A stretch of 40,506 nucleotides of DNA from a virus, in the IMG/VR virus record IMGVR_UViG_3300031227_000003, positions 1-40,506 of that record; one strand, 5' to 3'. Positions within the stretch are counted from its first letter, which is position 1. The number at the start of each line of letters is the position of its first letter. The translations under genes and the position numbers were made by a program. The notes under the pieces were generated by a model. That model had not been told where the DNA came from, ran no database searches, and saw nothing but the letters and a program-made list of their open reading frames with translations. Shown piece after piece: positions 29,781 to 36,743 of the stretch.

Positions 29781-30242
29781 TCATATCTTTTCAAAATCCC
29801 TTTTAACTTTCATGATTAGTGGATGAGTCATATCTAAATTATACTTCTCACACAATGGGGCCATGATTTGATTCATCTTAACAATAGCTACATCACCATC
29901 AGTGATTCTATGCCAACCAGTAGTTGCCTTATCTGCTTTAACATGGAACTTAATATCCTTCTCCAACTTATCATATTGTGGTTGAATTAATTTTGTCCAT
30001 TCAACTCTCGCTTGTTTCAACTTTCTCATTTGCTTAGCTAACATGTCACTTTCTTCTTGCATTTTCTTTTCCTTGATAGCTTTTTCAAGTTGTAAAAATT
30101 TACCTTGTAATTGTAAAACTTCTCTTTCAAGTGTATTTAATTCTTGAAATGATTCCTCTACTGGAATCGTCTTGGTGATGATTTGTTTAAACACAATGTC
30201 ATCATTTATTTTCTTAACTTCAAAACCCATATCAACTTTCAT
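29781..30242 (-). CDS. coiled-coil protein, 153 aa
   Basis: Residues about 28-100 form a long helical coiled coil (LEREVLQLQGKFLQLEKAIK...MLAKQMRKLKQARVEW). The C-terminal part (ATTGWHRITDGDVAIVKMNQ...LCEKYNLDMTHPLIMKVKRD) looks globular. It is unknown to me and lies between a DNA-binding gene and the terminase region. It overlaps the preceding small gene by 11 nt. Confidence 0.6.
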   Translation of the reverse strand: MKVDMGFEVKKINDDIVFKQIITKTIPVEESFQELNTLEREVLQLQGKFLQLEKAIKEKKMQEESDMLAKQMRKLKQARVEWTKLIQPQYDKLEKDIKFHVKADKATTGWHRITDGDVAIVKMNQIMAPLCEKYNLDMTHPLIMKVKRDFEKI

Positions 30243-30399
30243 CTTCCTTATCCTCCAATTTAATTTCAGTAAATGTGCTATTAAAACATTTTAAGTTAAC
30301 TTTGTCACAAATAGTATATACTTCTTTTATACTGAAATTATTCTCAACACATTCCAAGTAAATTTTATGTGCAAATATATCAACTTTTGTTAATGTCAT
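30232..30399 (-). CDS. hypothetical protein, 55 aa
   Basis: The start overlaps the winged-helix gene stop by ATGA and follows GGAGAGGCG. The protein is mainly helical with three cysteines (LECVENN, TICDKVNLKCFN) and an acidic end (KLEDKEDES). No family is recognised. Confidence 0.5.
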   Translation of the reverse strand: MTLTKVDIFAHKIYLECVENNFSIKEVYTICDKVNLKCFNSTFTEIKLEDKEDES

Positions 30400-30770
30400 T
30401 TCTTCGCCTCTCCTAAATTTTCTAAATGTTCAACTCGCTTATTCAATATCTTCATTTCTCTCAATTGAATGATTGCCAATACTTGCTCGGCTCTCCACTC
30501 TCGCCATTCACGTTGATTTCTTAAATATTTATACTCATGTTTAATTTCTTCAATATAATCATCTTTTATCCTGTAACAATATAATTTCTTGATTGCACCT
30601 TGATTTGGTAACTTAATTTCTTTATAATCCAAATCTTTTGATTCTCTCAATTTCTTTAATATTGCTAATGCGGATTGAATGTTAATTCCCAATATCTGTG
30701 CTACATCTTCAGCTGGAAAAAAACTATCTGCATTCTTTTTAAAAAAGTTCATTGCGTCTGATTGTCCCAT
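30396..30770 (-). CDS. winged-helix DNA-binding protein, 124 aa
   Basis: FFPAEDVAQILGINIQSALA (residues about 17-36) followed by ILKKLRESKDLDYKEIKLPN and YCYRIKDDYIEEIK is a winged HTH. Residues about 75-124 form a helical coiled tail. It may be a regulator or a packaging-region DNA-binding protein. Confidence 0.65.
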   Translation of the reverse strand: MGQSDAMNFFKKNADSFFPAEDVAQILGINIQSALAILKKLRESKDLDYKEIKLPNQGAIKKLYCYRIKDDYIEEIKHEYKYLRNQREWREWRAEQVLAIIQLREMKILNKRVEHLENLGEAKK

Positions 30771-30793
30771 TATTCTTTATCCTCTTTCTACCA

Positions 30794-30865
30794 CTATTGA
30801 TAGGTGTGTTTTCTGTGTGTTTCCATATGACATTTTTCACATAATTTACATTTTATTAATACCAT
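30794..30865 (-). CDS. zinc-knuckle microprotein candidate, 23 aa
   Basis: The short ORF contains CKLCEKCHMETHRKH (residues 6-20), which could bind zinc. It has no ribosome site and lies in the 104-bp gap between two genes, so it may be real or chance. Confidence 0.3.
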   Translation of the reverse strand: MVLIKCKLCEKCHMETHRKHTYQ

Positions 30866-30874
30866 GGGTATGGG

Positions 30875-31420
30875 TTATGAACCAAATAAATATAAATGTC
30901 GTGAAACTAATTTGAATATAAATGCAATACCTAGGGGTACAAGAAGAACAAGTTCTTCTCCCATGCCTCGATCAATATCTTTTATCTTACCAAAGAAGTA
31001 TGTATATATCCACCCACGAACGAAAGGTTTGCGTTTACGATCTTTCGCATTAGATGCAGTTGCAGGATGAATTCTGACAAATCTACCTAACTTTTGCAAA
31101 ATGTATTTTGTAACTAATGCAATTCTACCTGAGAAAAATGCATCAGGTTTAACCTTATCTCTTGGTCCTTTGATAACATCCATCAATTTAACTTTTACTT
31201 CAGGCATGAGATTGTGAGGACCGAGATCCTGTAACAAATAAGGAACCACTTCTTTCTTACATCTGATATTATAAAATTTAATTTCACTCATGTGCGGTCG
31301 GTTATATCCTTTCCTTGCACCTTCAAAATGATATTTTCGAGCATTAACTGCTTTAACTAAATTAGCTTGTTGAGTTTTGTCCGCATCAACTGCTATTATT
31401 ATGTGTGCGATGTTGTCCAC
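30875..31420 (-). CDS. hypothetical protein with C-terminal membrane segment, 181 aa
   Basis: It starts with GTG inside the last codons of the upstream gene (22-nt overlap). The first 45 residues look alpha/beta (IAHIIIAVDADKTQQANLVK), the middle is basic (SNAKDRKRKPFVRGW), and a hydrophobic helix lies at residues about 156-171 (ELVLLVPLGIAFIFKL). No family is recognised. Together with the next genes it forms a membrane-linked cluster of unknown role. Confidence 0.6.
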   Translation of the reverse strand: MDNIAHIIIAVDADKTQQANLVKAVNARKYHFEGARKGYNRPHMSEIKFYNIRCKKEVVPYLLQDLGPHNLMPEVKVKLMDVIKGPRDKVKPDAFFSGRIALVTKYILQKLGRFVRIHPATASNAKDRKRKPFVRGWIYTYFFGKIKDIDRGMGEELVLLVPLGIAFIFKLVSRHLYLFGS

Positions 31421-32079
31421 CTCTTGATTAATTTCTGATAATTGTTAGTTGTTACTTGTGCACTTCGATGTTCTTTACAATAAATTACTTGAGGTTTTGT
31501 CCAGAAGGAAGTCATGTCAATCATTTCAACACTGGTATATTTCTTCTCACCAATAATACAAGAAATAACATATAATGGTTTCATAAAGCCATGAGGAATA
31601 ACATAATACCTTCTGATAACGGCACCTTTACTTATTTGAAAATTACCAGGGAAAGTTTCCATGACTGGCATTTCAATTAAAGATTCTCTCTGTTCACGAT
31701 TGATATGAACATTCAACTTATCTGGTGTTGTTTTAAGAACTAATGGATGCATGGTAACTATTTTTAGATTTTTGGAATCAATACGAATTAATGGATAACC
31801 GAGGGATACCACTGACCCTGCATAATTTGCAGTTGGATCATCAGTATAATCACATACTAAATCAAACGGTTCCTTGATAGTATTAAGTTTTTCCTTAATC
31901 ATATTAAAATCCTGATGAAATATTATAAATGCTTCTTTTGAATTCTCTTCAGTTGCAAAATTGATTATTGGTAAAATGAATGTACCCCTTGATTTTTTAT
32001 TTCCAATAGTTAATAGGAATGATTCAGCAGCATCTGCTTTACCTTGAACTTCTTTCATGAATGGTTTCTTCTCAGTCAT
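31399..32079 (-). CDS. hypothetical protein, 226 aa
   Basis: The open frame extends to 32208, but the ATG at 32079 follows AAGGAGG and overlaps the stop of the upstream membrane gene, so it is chosen. The protein is alpha/beta without membrane segments: KPFMKEVQGKADAAESFLLT at the start, FAGSVVSLGYPLI-like strands near 110, and a basic end (YQKLIKRWTTSHT). Unknown; its neighbours suggest association with membrane proteins. Confidence 0.6.
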   Translation of the reverse strand: MTEKKPFMKEVQGKADAAESFLLTIGNKKSRGTFILPIINFATEENSKEAFIIFHQDFNMIKEKLNTIKEPFDLVCDYTDDPTANYAGSVVSLGYPLIRIDSKNLKIVTMHPLVLKTTPDKLNVHINREQRESLIEMPVMETFPGNFQISKGAVIRRYYVIPHGFMKPLYVISCIIGEKKYTSVEMIDMTSFWTKPQVIYCKEHRSAQVTTNNYQKLIKRWTTSHT

Positions 32080-32180
32080 ATCACTGCCTCCTTTATCAAC
32101 CAGAGTAAATGGATGGCATATGCAGCTATTAACAACTTTGTAACTTGAATACAAGTTTTGAGTGGTGTCATTTTGTGCAT
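32076..32180 (-). CDS. membrane microprotein, 34 aa
   Basis: It begins MHKMTPLKTC, has one hydrophobic helix (TKLLIAAYAIHLLWLI, residues 14-29) and ends in the ATGA overlap with the 226-aa gene. GGAG lies five bases before the ATG. Three such membrane genes are chained here. Confidence 0.5.
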   Translation of the reverse strand: MHKMTPLKTCIQVTKLLIAAYAIHLLWLIKEAVI

Positions 32181-32266
32181 TTGTCTCCAAAATAATCTTT
32201 AATAACACTAATAATAATTGTTAAAGCCACAGCCAAGTAACAATAAAAAAATACATCTCCTATCAT
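32168..32266 (-). CDS. membrane microprotein, 32 aa
   Basis: One transmembrane helix (VFFYCYLAVALTIIISVI, residues 5-22) is followed by a short charged tail. It overlaps both neighbours: ATGA upstream, and 13 nt with the next gene. Confidence 0.5.
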   Translation of the reverse strand: MIGDVFFYCYLAVALTIIISVIKDYFGDKCTK

Positions 32267-32553
32267 TTCTCACACCTCTTAAACAAAGTTATAATTGCCA
32301 TCCTGACTAACATTCTCGATTTGGGATACTTCTGGAAATATAAATCACGCACATAATCTAAATCACTATGAATAACATACTCAGCATAAGGTATTGCTGT
32401 AAAATTCTCATCTTCAGCATAATCAATCAAACAATCAACATCAATAGAAGAAACATCCATAAAAACATAATATATCCAAACGAGCCCACCACCAACAAGC
32501 AACATTAAAATACATAACATAACTAAATTTCGCTTAGTTTCTTTTTGATCCAT
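32263..32553 (-). CDS. single-pass membrane protein, 96 aa
   Basis: A basic N-terminus (DQKETKRN) and one helix at residues about 10-31 (LVMLCILMLLVGGGLVWIYYVF) are followed by an acidic outer or inner domain (SIDVDCLIDYAEDENFTAI). It has a strong GGAGG site. No family is recognised. Confidence 0.6.
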   Translation of the reverse strand: MDQKETKRNLVMLCILMLLVGGGLVWIYYVFMDVSSIDVDCLIDYAEDENFTAIPYAEYVIHSDLDYVRDLYFQKYPKSRMLVRMAIITLFKRCEK

Positions 32554-32912
32554 TTGACCTCCTTTCTGGTTTCATTAAGTAAATTCCTGTTTTGCTTTTC
32601 CCAAGGACTAATCCTACTCCCACTAATAATAGCATTCCTTTGTGGTATCTTCAATACTTTAAATTCAAATAATCCAACTGAAAACCAACCAACAAACCAT
32701 AAAGGTACGAAAAAATATAATACCCATTGAGGAAGAAGTTTAAAATAGGTAATTGCACCTAATGCAGTAAGAACCATAGCTGGTTGTTTAACTTTATCAT
32801 ACCAACCTAATCCAGTACCATAATAAAAATTATACCATATCCATCCATCCCTTAATTTGGATCTAAACCCACGATTAAATTTCATAAATGGGAAATTTTT
32901 AATTATCTGCAT
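32523..32912 (-). CDS. membrane protein with two hydrophobic segments, 129 aa
   Basis: Segments at residues about 46-60 (MVLTALGAITYFKLL) and 62-80 (WVLYFFVPLWFVGWFSVGL) are hydrophobic, separated by only two residues, and the C-terminus is a basic coiled helix (NLLNETRKEVKWIKKKL). It overlaps the next membrane gene by 31 nt. It begins a run of four membrane proteins. Role unknown. Confidence 0.6.
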   Translation of the reverse strand: MQIIKNFPFMKFNRGFRSKLRDGWIWYNFYYGTGLGWYDKVKQPAMVLTALGAITYFKLLPQWVLYFFVPLWFVGWFSVGLFEFKVLKIPQRNAIISGSRISPWEKQNRNLLNETRKEVKWIKKKLSEI

Positions 32913-33042
32913 CTTTATCTAACCCTTTATCCAATACTATTGCTAATCGCCTTTGATACTCTTGCAAGAAAGAAACATAATCATCTTTCCTCAATTTTCT
33001 TAACTCCTTATCAATTGCAAAAACAGACTTTTGCATTTTCAT
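32899..33042 (-). CDS. charged helical microprotein, 47 aa
   Basis: MKMQKSVFAIDKELRKLRKD then FLQEYQRRLAIVLDKGLDKD forms two amphipathic helices. It stands next to an 18-bp palindrome. An alternative ATG is at 33036. It overlaps the next gene by 14 nt. Confidence 0.5.
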   Translation of the reverse strand: MKMQKSVFAIDKELRKLRKDDYVSFLQEYQRRLAIVLDKGLDKDADN

Positions 33043-33049
33043 ATTATTT

Positions 33050-33067
33050 ATAAACTATATAGTTTAT
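33050..33067. promoter_or_regulatory. 18-bp perfect palindrome with TATATA centre
   Basis: ATAAACTATATAGTTTAT reads the same on both strands and lies in the gap between a zinc-finger gene and the charged microprotein gene. A TATA-like sequence is at its centre and another (TTTATAAATA) overlaps its leftward side. It could be an operator over a promoter for the membrane-protein cluster. Confidence 0.45.
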
Positions 33068-33098
33068 TTAATGGTTATTGTTAATTATTGAGTGATGA

Positions 33099-33236
33099 TT
33101 AATCTTTCTTTTTTGGTGTACATTTCTTACAAACAATCTTATTTGTGGAATCTGTAACAAATTGTTTAAGACATTTTATACAGATTTTCTTATATTTTAA
33201 ATTACCTATTGGTTTAAATGTGTAGTATGATGCCAT
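33099..33236 (-). CDS. zinc-finger protein, 45 aa
   Basis: CIKCLKQF (residues 19-26) and CKKCTPKKK (36-44) make a basic zinc ribbon. It starts two bases after the nuclease stop, with GGGGGA as ribosome site. It may assist the nuclease or bind nucleic acid; this is by position only. Confidence 0.55.
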   Translation of the reverse strand: MASYYTFKPIGNLKYKKICIKCLKQFVTDSTNKIVCKKCTPKKKD

Positions 33237-33237
33237 G

Positions 33238-33666
33238 TTATTTTCCCCCTTTTGTTCTCAAATACGCTTCAAATAACTCTTCGATAACTAGCTTAGCTTC
33301 CATCCGCCCGTTACAAAAGAAGATGGGAATGTTATACTTCATGTTGATGGTAAACAATATCTTTGTTACCAACCCCCCACTCATCTTTGAATACTCTGAT
33401 CCACGAAAATGTTTAAATTTGCATGAATCAAACAAATCTTCAACAACAATTGCAAAATATTCTAATTGAAGTGCTCGTTCTAACTCTTTCTTGAATCGTT
33501 TATGACCTTGCCCTAACGTTTGATATAGATCCCCCATCGATTTACGTTCAATTGCAATGAGATGTTCCTTCCCCAACAATGAGTAATCACCAACATCTAA
33601 CTTCTTCACAACAACTCCACTCTTCCACAGAGCTCTTTTCTCCCTTGTATCAACAACTATTTTCAT
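33238..33666 (-). CDS. ERCC4-type nuclease, 142 aa
   Basis: The family signature is complete: VVDTREKR (residues about 4-11), VKKLDVGDYSLLG (near 20-32) and the metal-binding IAIERKSMGDLYQTL (near 39). The sequence then has VVEDLFD and the final helices. It is a single-domain nuclease without the helix-hairpin-helix of XPF/Mus81, as in many phages. It probably resolves branched or flap DNA in viral replication or recombination. ATG 33666 is preferred over GTG 33675. Confidence 0.88.
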   Translation of the reverse strand: MKIVVDTREKRALWKSGVVVKKLDVGDYSLLGKEHLIAIERKSMGDLYQTLGQGHKRFKKELERALQLEYFAIVVEDLFDSCKFKHFRGSEYSKMSGGLVTKILFTINMKYNIPIFFCNGRMEAKLVIEELFEAYLRTKGGK

Positions 33667-33698
33667 CTTCACCACCTAACACCATTAATATAAAATAA

Positions 33699-33712
33699 GG
33701 GCACTAAGGCCC
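33699..33712 (-). terminator. GGGC/GCCC hairpin with T-rich tail
   Basis: GGGC (33699-33702) and GCCC (33709-33712) pair around a 6-nt loop. Read leftwards the hairpin is followed by TTATTTTATATTAA, which can serve as a terminator tail and also contains a TATA-like box 20-25 nt before the nuclease gene. It may separate replication genes from the nuclease unit. Confidence 0.4.
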
Positions 33713-33724
33713 AAAAAACAATGG

Positions 33725-34054
33725 TTAAAGTTGTTCAACGTCGTAAGATGTATCGAATCGATCACCTAATCGCTTTACGCTAAACCTAACTTCAGCATCA
33801 GCAGCAACATTTTCAAAGAATGGTCTTAACTTCTTCAATAATCTCTTACTACTAACTTCCCACTTCTTCTCAACTTCAACTTCATCTTCTTCAATGACAT
33901 CCAATGTTAAGCAATTTGTCATTTCTCCAAATTTCTCTTTCCGCTCAAGTAATGGATTTTTTGCCACTAATACCTTCCGCTTCTCACTTTCTAACTTCAC
34001 ATACGCACTTGAAGTTAATGCTTCATCCCAACTAATGATTTCTGTTTGTGTCAT
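33725..34054 (-). CDS. replication-region protein, possible ssDNA-binding, 109 aa
   Basis: ATG 34054 follows GGAGGTGTCGAA; the open frame extends upstream to 34162. The beta-rich sequence (AYVKLESEKRKVLVAKNP, CLTLDVIEEDEVEVEKKWEV, VRFSVKRLGDRFDTSYDVEQ) resembles small archaeal virus proteins next to replication genes and could adopt an OB-like fold. This role is an inference from pattern and position between helicase and nuclease. Confidence 0.55.
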   Translation of the reverse strand: MTQTEIISWDEALTSSAYVKLESEKRKVLVAKNPLLERKEKFGEMTNCLTLDVIEEDEVEVEKKWEVSSKRLLKKLRPFFENVAADAEVRFSVKRLGDRFDTSYDVEQL

Positions 34055-34148
34055 TTCGACACCTCCGTCTTGACTTGACTCTTTGGTCCTGTCATAACTA
34101 TCAAATTCATCAAGCGTGTGGTTTGATATCATCGCTTTGTAACTTATT

Positions 34149-34265
34149 TTATTTTTTAGCAATTTTAATCAGTATATCCCTTATATCAACTAATACTTCA
34201 ATGAGATCCTCTTTAGGAGAACCCATAATATAATAATTACTCAACATTTCTTCTTTACTTTTCAT
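34149..34265 (-). CDS. helical microprotein, 38 aa
   Basis: The ORF begins MKSKEEMLSNYYIMGSPKED and ends with a helix (LIEVLVDIRDILIKIAKK). AAGGTGG precedes the ATG at nine bases. It lies between the AAA+ gene and the following small gene. No family is recognised. Confidence 0.5.
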   Translation of the reverse strand: MKSKEEMLSNYYIMGSPKEDLIEVLVDIRDILIKIAKK

Positions 34266-34278
34266 TTTTTACCACCTT

Positions 34279-36231
34279 CTATAATTTCCTTGCAACTCCT
34301 GCAGGGTTTTCCATGAACCATCCTCTAGCTTTCATTTTATCAATCAATCTGTCACTTAGGTTTAGTTCTTTTTTCATAATCTCAATTTTGACAGATCCTT
34401 TTTTCATCAAATAATCAACAACAATTTCTTCAGTAATTGCAATATTTTTCTGGGTTACTGGGTTACTGGAGTTACTGGAGTTACTGGGACCTAGCGGTTT
34501 TTTCTGAAAATCTTCAACAAAACTTATTTCATCGCTTTTTTCAATAATATTACTTTTTTCCATTATCTTTACTCTCCCCAGTAATCCAGTAACTTTAGTA
34601 ACCGAGTAACCTTTTGAGCTTAAATTTTCTAAAACCTCTTCTTCAAAGATATATCTAGAAAATATATTTTCCATTATATCCTTTTTCATTAGAAGTGCTA
34701 CTTTTGTCCTTCCTGATATTTTCATTCGGTGAAAATCAAGTCCCATACCCCTTAGTAACTTTGCTATTTTATGTGATGTTACTGGGTATTGGAAGTGTAT
34801 ATTCTTCTGATCTAATTGTTCCTTTATGTCACCAGGACTTGGTGACTCCCATCCATTAGCTACCATTTCAGCCAGTACATTAATGATAATTCCATCGAAT
34901 GATGATGCTCTTTCTTCAATTAATGATTCTTGATAATGTCTTAAATTTTCTTTAAATTTTTCAATTTCTTCTTTTCTATCAGCAAATAAACTAACAAATG
35001 ATCTATTAACTTGTCTTAACCTTGGTTCAAATTCACTCAAATCAATTTTCATTCCTGCTTTTGGATCAATTTTATGATAGTTTCTTAATCTCCATAGAAG
35101 TAATTTGTTCCTTAATATTCTTGTTTCTTCATAAAATTCATCAAGTAATGTGTCTGGTATGTCTGTTCTGTGCGTTTGAGTCATAATTGTTGTCATGCAC
35201 CTTGCTTCAGTTGCTTTATCTTCAAATCTTCTTCTTGTTGTGATAACTTTAGGGCAAAATACTTCAAAGAAATCAATTTGGTTTGGGTCATTTTTATCAC
35301 ATCTTCCTACTGCCCTCCCTCTTTCATACCCACAATTCATAATTTTGATGAATGTGTTAGTTTCTTCACTTTTATCCTGATCCCCTTCATCAATAATGAG
35401 CGTTCCTTTCCATTTGTCAATTAACCTAAATATTACTGCTGGCGTTAATGCTCCTGCAACCACCATTGGTTTGTAATGTAATAATCCAATTGTGTCTAAA
35501 AATCTACTTTTTCCTGTTCCTGTGTCTCCTAAAGCTCTAATATAATTTAATGTGTTGAACCTTTGATAAACCCAACTTTGAAGAATGTTATAAAATGCTA
35601 ATTGTTCATAATCTTCTGATACATCCAAATATTTGTTAATGTGTTTCTTGATATCTTTTTCTAAATCTTCATAAGTTCCATACTCTCCTGGTTCTTTTGG
35701 AAGGTGAACAACACTTTTATGTAATTCTTGTCCATAATGTGGCCGGTGGATTATTCCCCCTACTTCAAAATCTTTAACTTGTTCCCATTCACCACCATTT
35801 CTATCATATTTAATAAAATAACTAAATCCATTGTTGAAACCTTGTTCATAAATATATTTATCATCAATATGAAGACTTGTATAAACCACATCTTCCTTAT
35901 CATTTTTTTGTTTGACTTCTTTTTCTTGCCTTTGTTCTCTTAAATTCATAATTGCATACTTTTCAAAATTCTCCCAACAATATTCATCAAATCCTTCTCC
36001 TTTTAGAAATTCTAAACAATTTTTAATATCGGTAACAATTTGTGCTGGTTCCATGCTTCCAGTAAGGAATCCTTGTATTGTTTCAAATTGTAATTCAGAA
36101 TATTTACTTTTCCCATCCATCATTGCATTAAATGATGGATATTTCATATATTTTTTGAAAATTTTGTATAATTTTAATAATCCTGAAGTATTAACTCCAT
36201 TTTTAAGTAAAACATTATCACCAGTATTCAT
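34279..36231 (-). CDS. AAA+ ATPase replication protein (helicase/initiator), 650 aa
   Basis: Walker A is GDTGTGKS (near residue 237) and Walker B GTLIIDEGD (near 275), with an Arg-rich sensor-like stretch (VITTRRRFEDKATEARCMTT) near 330. The N-terminal 200 residues are an uncharacterised accessory region. Residues about 590-650 form a winged helix (VDYLMKKGSVKIEIMKKELN). The layout suits a replicative helicase or initiator of an archaeal virus. The DNA for residues about 541-592 holds an origin-like iteron array, and the corresponding protein stretch (SNSSNSSNPVT) is low-complexity, so DNA function may dictate it. Confidence 0.75.
   Translation of the reverse strand: MNTGDNVLLKNGVNTSGLLKLYKIFKKYMKYPSFNAMMDGKSKYSELQFETIQGFLTGSMEPAQIVTDIKNCLEFLKGEGFDEYCWENFEKYAIMNLREQRQEKEVKQKNDKEDVVYTSLHIDDKYIYEQGFNNGFSYFIKYDRNGGEWEQVKDFEVGGIIHRPHYGQELHKSVVHLPKEPGEYGTYEDLEKDIKKHINKYLDVSEDYEQLAFYNILQSWVYQRFNTLNYIRALGDTGTGKSRFLDTIGLLHYKPMVVAGALTPAVIFRLIDKWKGTLIIDEGDQDKSEETNTFIKIMNCGYERGRAVGRCDKNDPNQIDFFEVFCPKVITTRRRFEDKATEARCMTTIMTQTHRTDIPDTLLDEFYEETRILRNKLLLWRLRNYHKIDPKAGMKIDLSEFEPRLRQVNRSFVSLFADRKEEIEKFKENLRHYQESLIEERASSFDGIIINVLAEMVANGWESPSPGDIKEQLDQKNIHFQYPVTSHKIAKLLRGMGLDFHRMKISGRTKVALLMKKDIMENIFSRYIFEEEVLENLSSKGYSVTKVTGLLGRVKIMEKSNIIEKSDEISFVEDFQKKPLGPSNSSNSSNPVTQKNIAITEEIVVDYLMKKGSVKIEIMKKELNLSDRLIDKMKARGWFMENPAGVARKL
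34454..34610. other. candidate replication origin: 4+4 inverted iterons
   Basis: Four direct GTTACTGG units lie at 34454, 34462, 34471 and 34480. Four units in reverse orientation (CCAGTAAC or one- to two-base variants) lie at 34578, 34586, 34595 and 34603. Spacing is 8 or 9 bp in both sets. They flank about 90 AT-rich bases with several T6 runs. This resembles initiator-binding iterons next to a melting zone, inside the replication gene as lambda ori lies inside gene O. Confidence 0.6.
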
Positions 36232-36240
36232 ATTGACTTC

Positions 36241-36336
36241 CTACTCTTTTTCTTCATTTTTCTTCTCCCAATATATTCTCCTGACTTCCTGAATTGTTAC
36301 TGCGTCCGTTGCTAAAATTCTACTCCCTGCCATCAT
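36241..36336 (-). CDS. hypothetical microprotein, 31 aa
   Basis: MMAGSRILATDAVTIQEVRR then IYWEKKNEEKE; the start overlaps the AbrB-like gene by 17 nt. GGTGAAG is a moderate ribosome site. It links the regulator to the AAA+ gene in the operon. No family is recognised. Confidence 0.45.
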   Translation of the reverse strand: MMAGSRILATDAVTIQEVRRIYWEKKNEEKE

Positions 36337-36472
36337 TCTTCACCTTCTTTATCATTACTTTAACCAGATCTCCCTTTTTCATTCCAGCAAACTTAGCTAA
36401 TCTGTGAGGGATTGTGATTCTAAGAACTTCTCCGGTGTCTTTAATTTCATCATAAAACATTTCATATTCCAT
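36320..36472 (-). CDS. AbrB/MazE-like transcription regulator, 50 aa
   Basis: The swapped-hairpin pattern is clear: GEVLRITIPHRLAKFAGMKK (residues 14-33) then GDLVKVMIKKVKN. This matches the SpoVT/AbrB fold, common in archaea, that binds DNA as a dimer. It is the first gene of the leftward operon, about 22 nt from its predicted transcript start, with a GGAGGT site. It probably binds in or near the 36.5-kb divergent promoters and controls its own operon. Confidence 0.8.
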   Translation of the reverse strand: MEYEMFYDEIKDTGEVLRITIPHRLAKFAGMKKGDLVKVMIKKVKNDGRE

Positions 36473-36515
36473 TTGTGAACCTCCAAAAACTTTAATTATC
36501 TATAAATGGACCCAA

Positions 36516-36523
36516 TATATAAA
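36516..36523 (-). promoter_or_regulatory. leftward archaeal promoter (TATA)
   Basis: On the minus strand GGAAACATTTATATATTGG contains a purine-rich BRE-like GAAAC and a TTTATATA box. The predicted start is near 36494, giving a short leader before the AbrB-like gene at 36472. The 13 bp GAAACATTTATAT are repeated in inverse orientation at 36568-36580. Confidence 0.75.
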
Positions 36524-36573
36524 TGTTTCCTTTCTGGCTATATACTGCCTAGTAGTCACACAAAAACGAAACA

Positions 36574-36581
36574 TTTATATG
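36574..36581 (+). promoter_or_regulatory. rightward archaeal promoter (TATA)
   Basis: CGAAACATTTATATGTAAG carries the same BRE-like GAAAC and TTTATAT box as the leftward promoter. The predicted start is near 36605, about 30 nt before the first ATG (36638). The 38 bp between the two promoter repeats (36530-36567) are the natural place for a shared operator. A CACC/GGTG hairpin (36606-36619) lies at the start of the message. Confidence 0.75.
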
Positions 36582-36637
36582 TAAGTTATACTTATACACC
36601 ATTATCACCTTAACTGGTGTCAAGGAGGTCTAGAAAA

Positions 36638-36706
36638 ATGAAACAAACAAATTATGTGAATAAGGTAGGGATGAGATTTTGTGTCCCAACTAATAATTAT
36701 GAATAA
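36638..36706 (+). CDS. 22-aa leader microprotein
   Basis: The first ATG after the rightward promoter follows AAGGAGG at the right spacing and gives MKQTNYVNKVGMRFCVPTNN plus two residues. The strong ribosome site argues that it is translated. It may be a leader peptide. About 12 nt past its stop, TTATGAAGAGAGTGTGAGG (36718-36736) resembles the 5' arm of the hairpin elements, without a matching 3' arm. Confidence 0.45.
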   Translation: MKQTNYVNKVGMRFCVPTNNYE

Positions 36707-36743
36707 TGGGTGGAAGCTTATGAAGAGAGTGTGAGGCAATAAA

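Noticed and set aside
36530-36640. bacterial sigma-70 promoters
   Set aside because: No TTGACA/TATAAT pair with 16-18 bp spacing; BRE/TATA architecture fits better.
36718-36736. fourth copy of the hairpin element
   Set aside because: It matches the 5' arm only; no complementary 3' arm follows, and the stretch serves as the ribosome site region of the gene at 36744.
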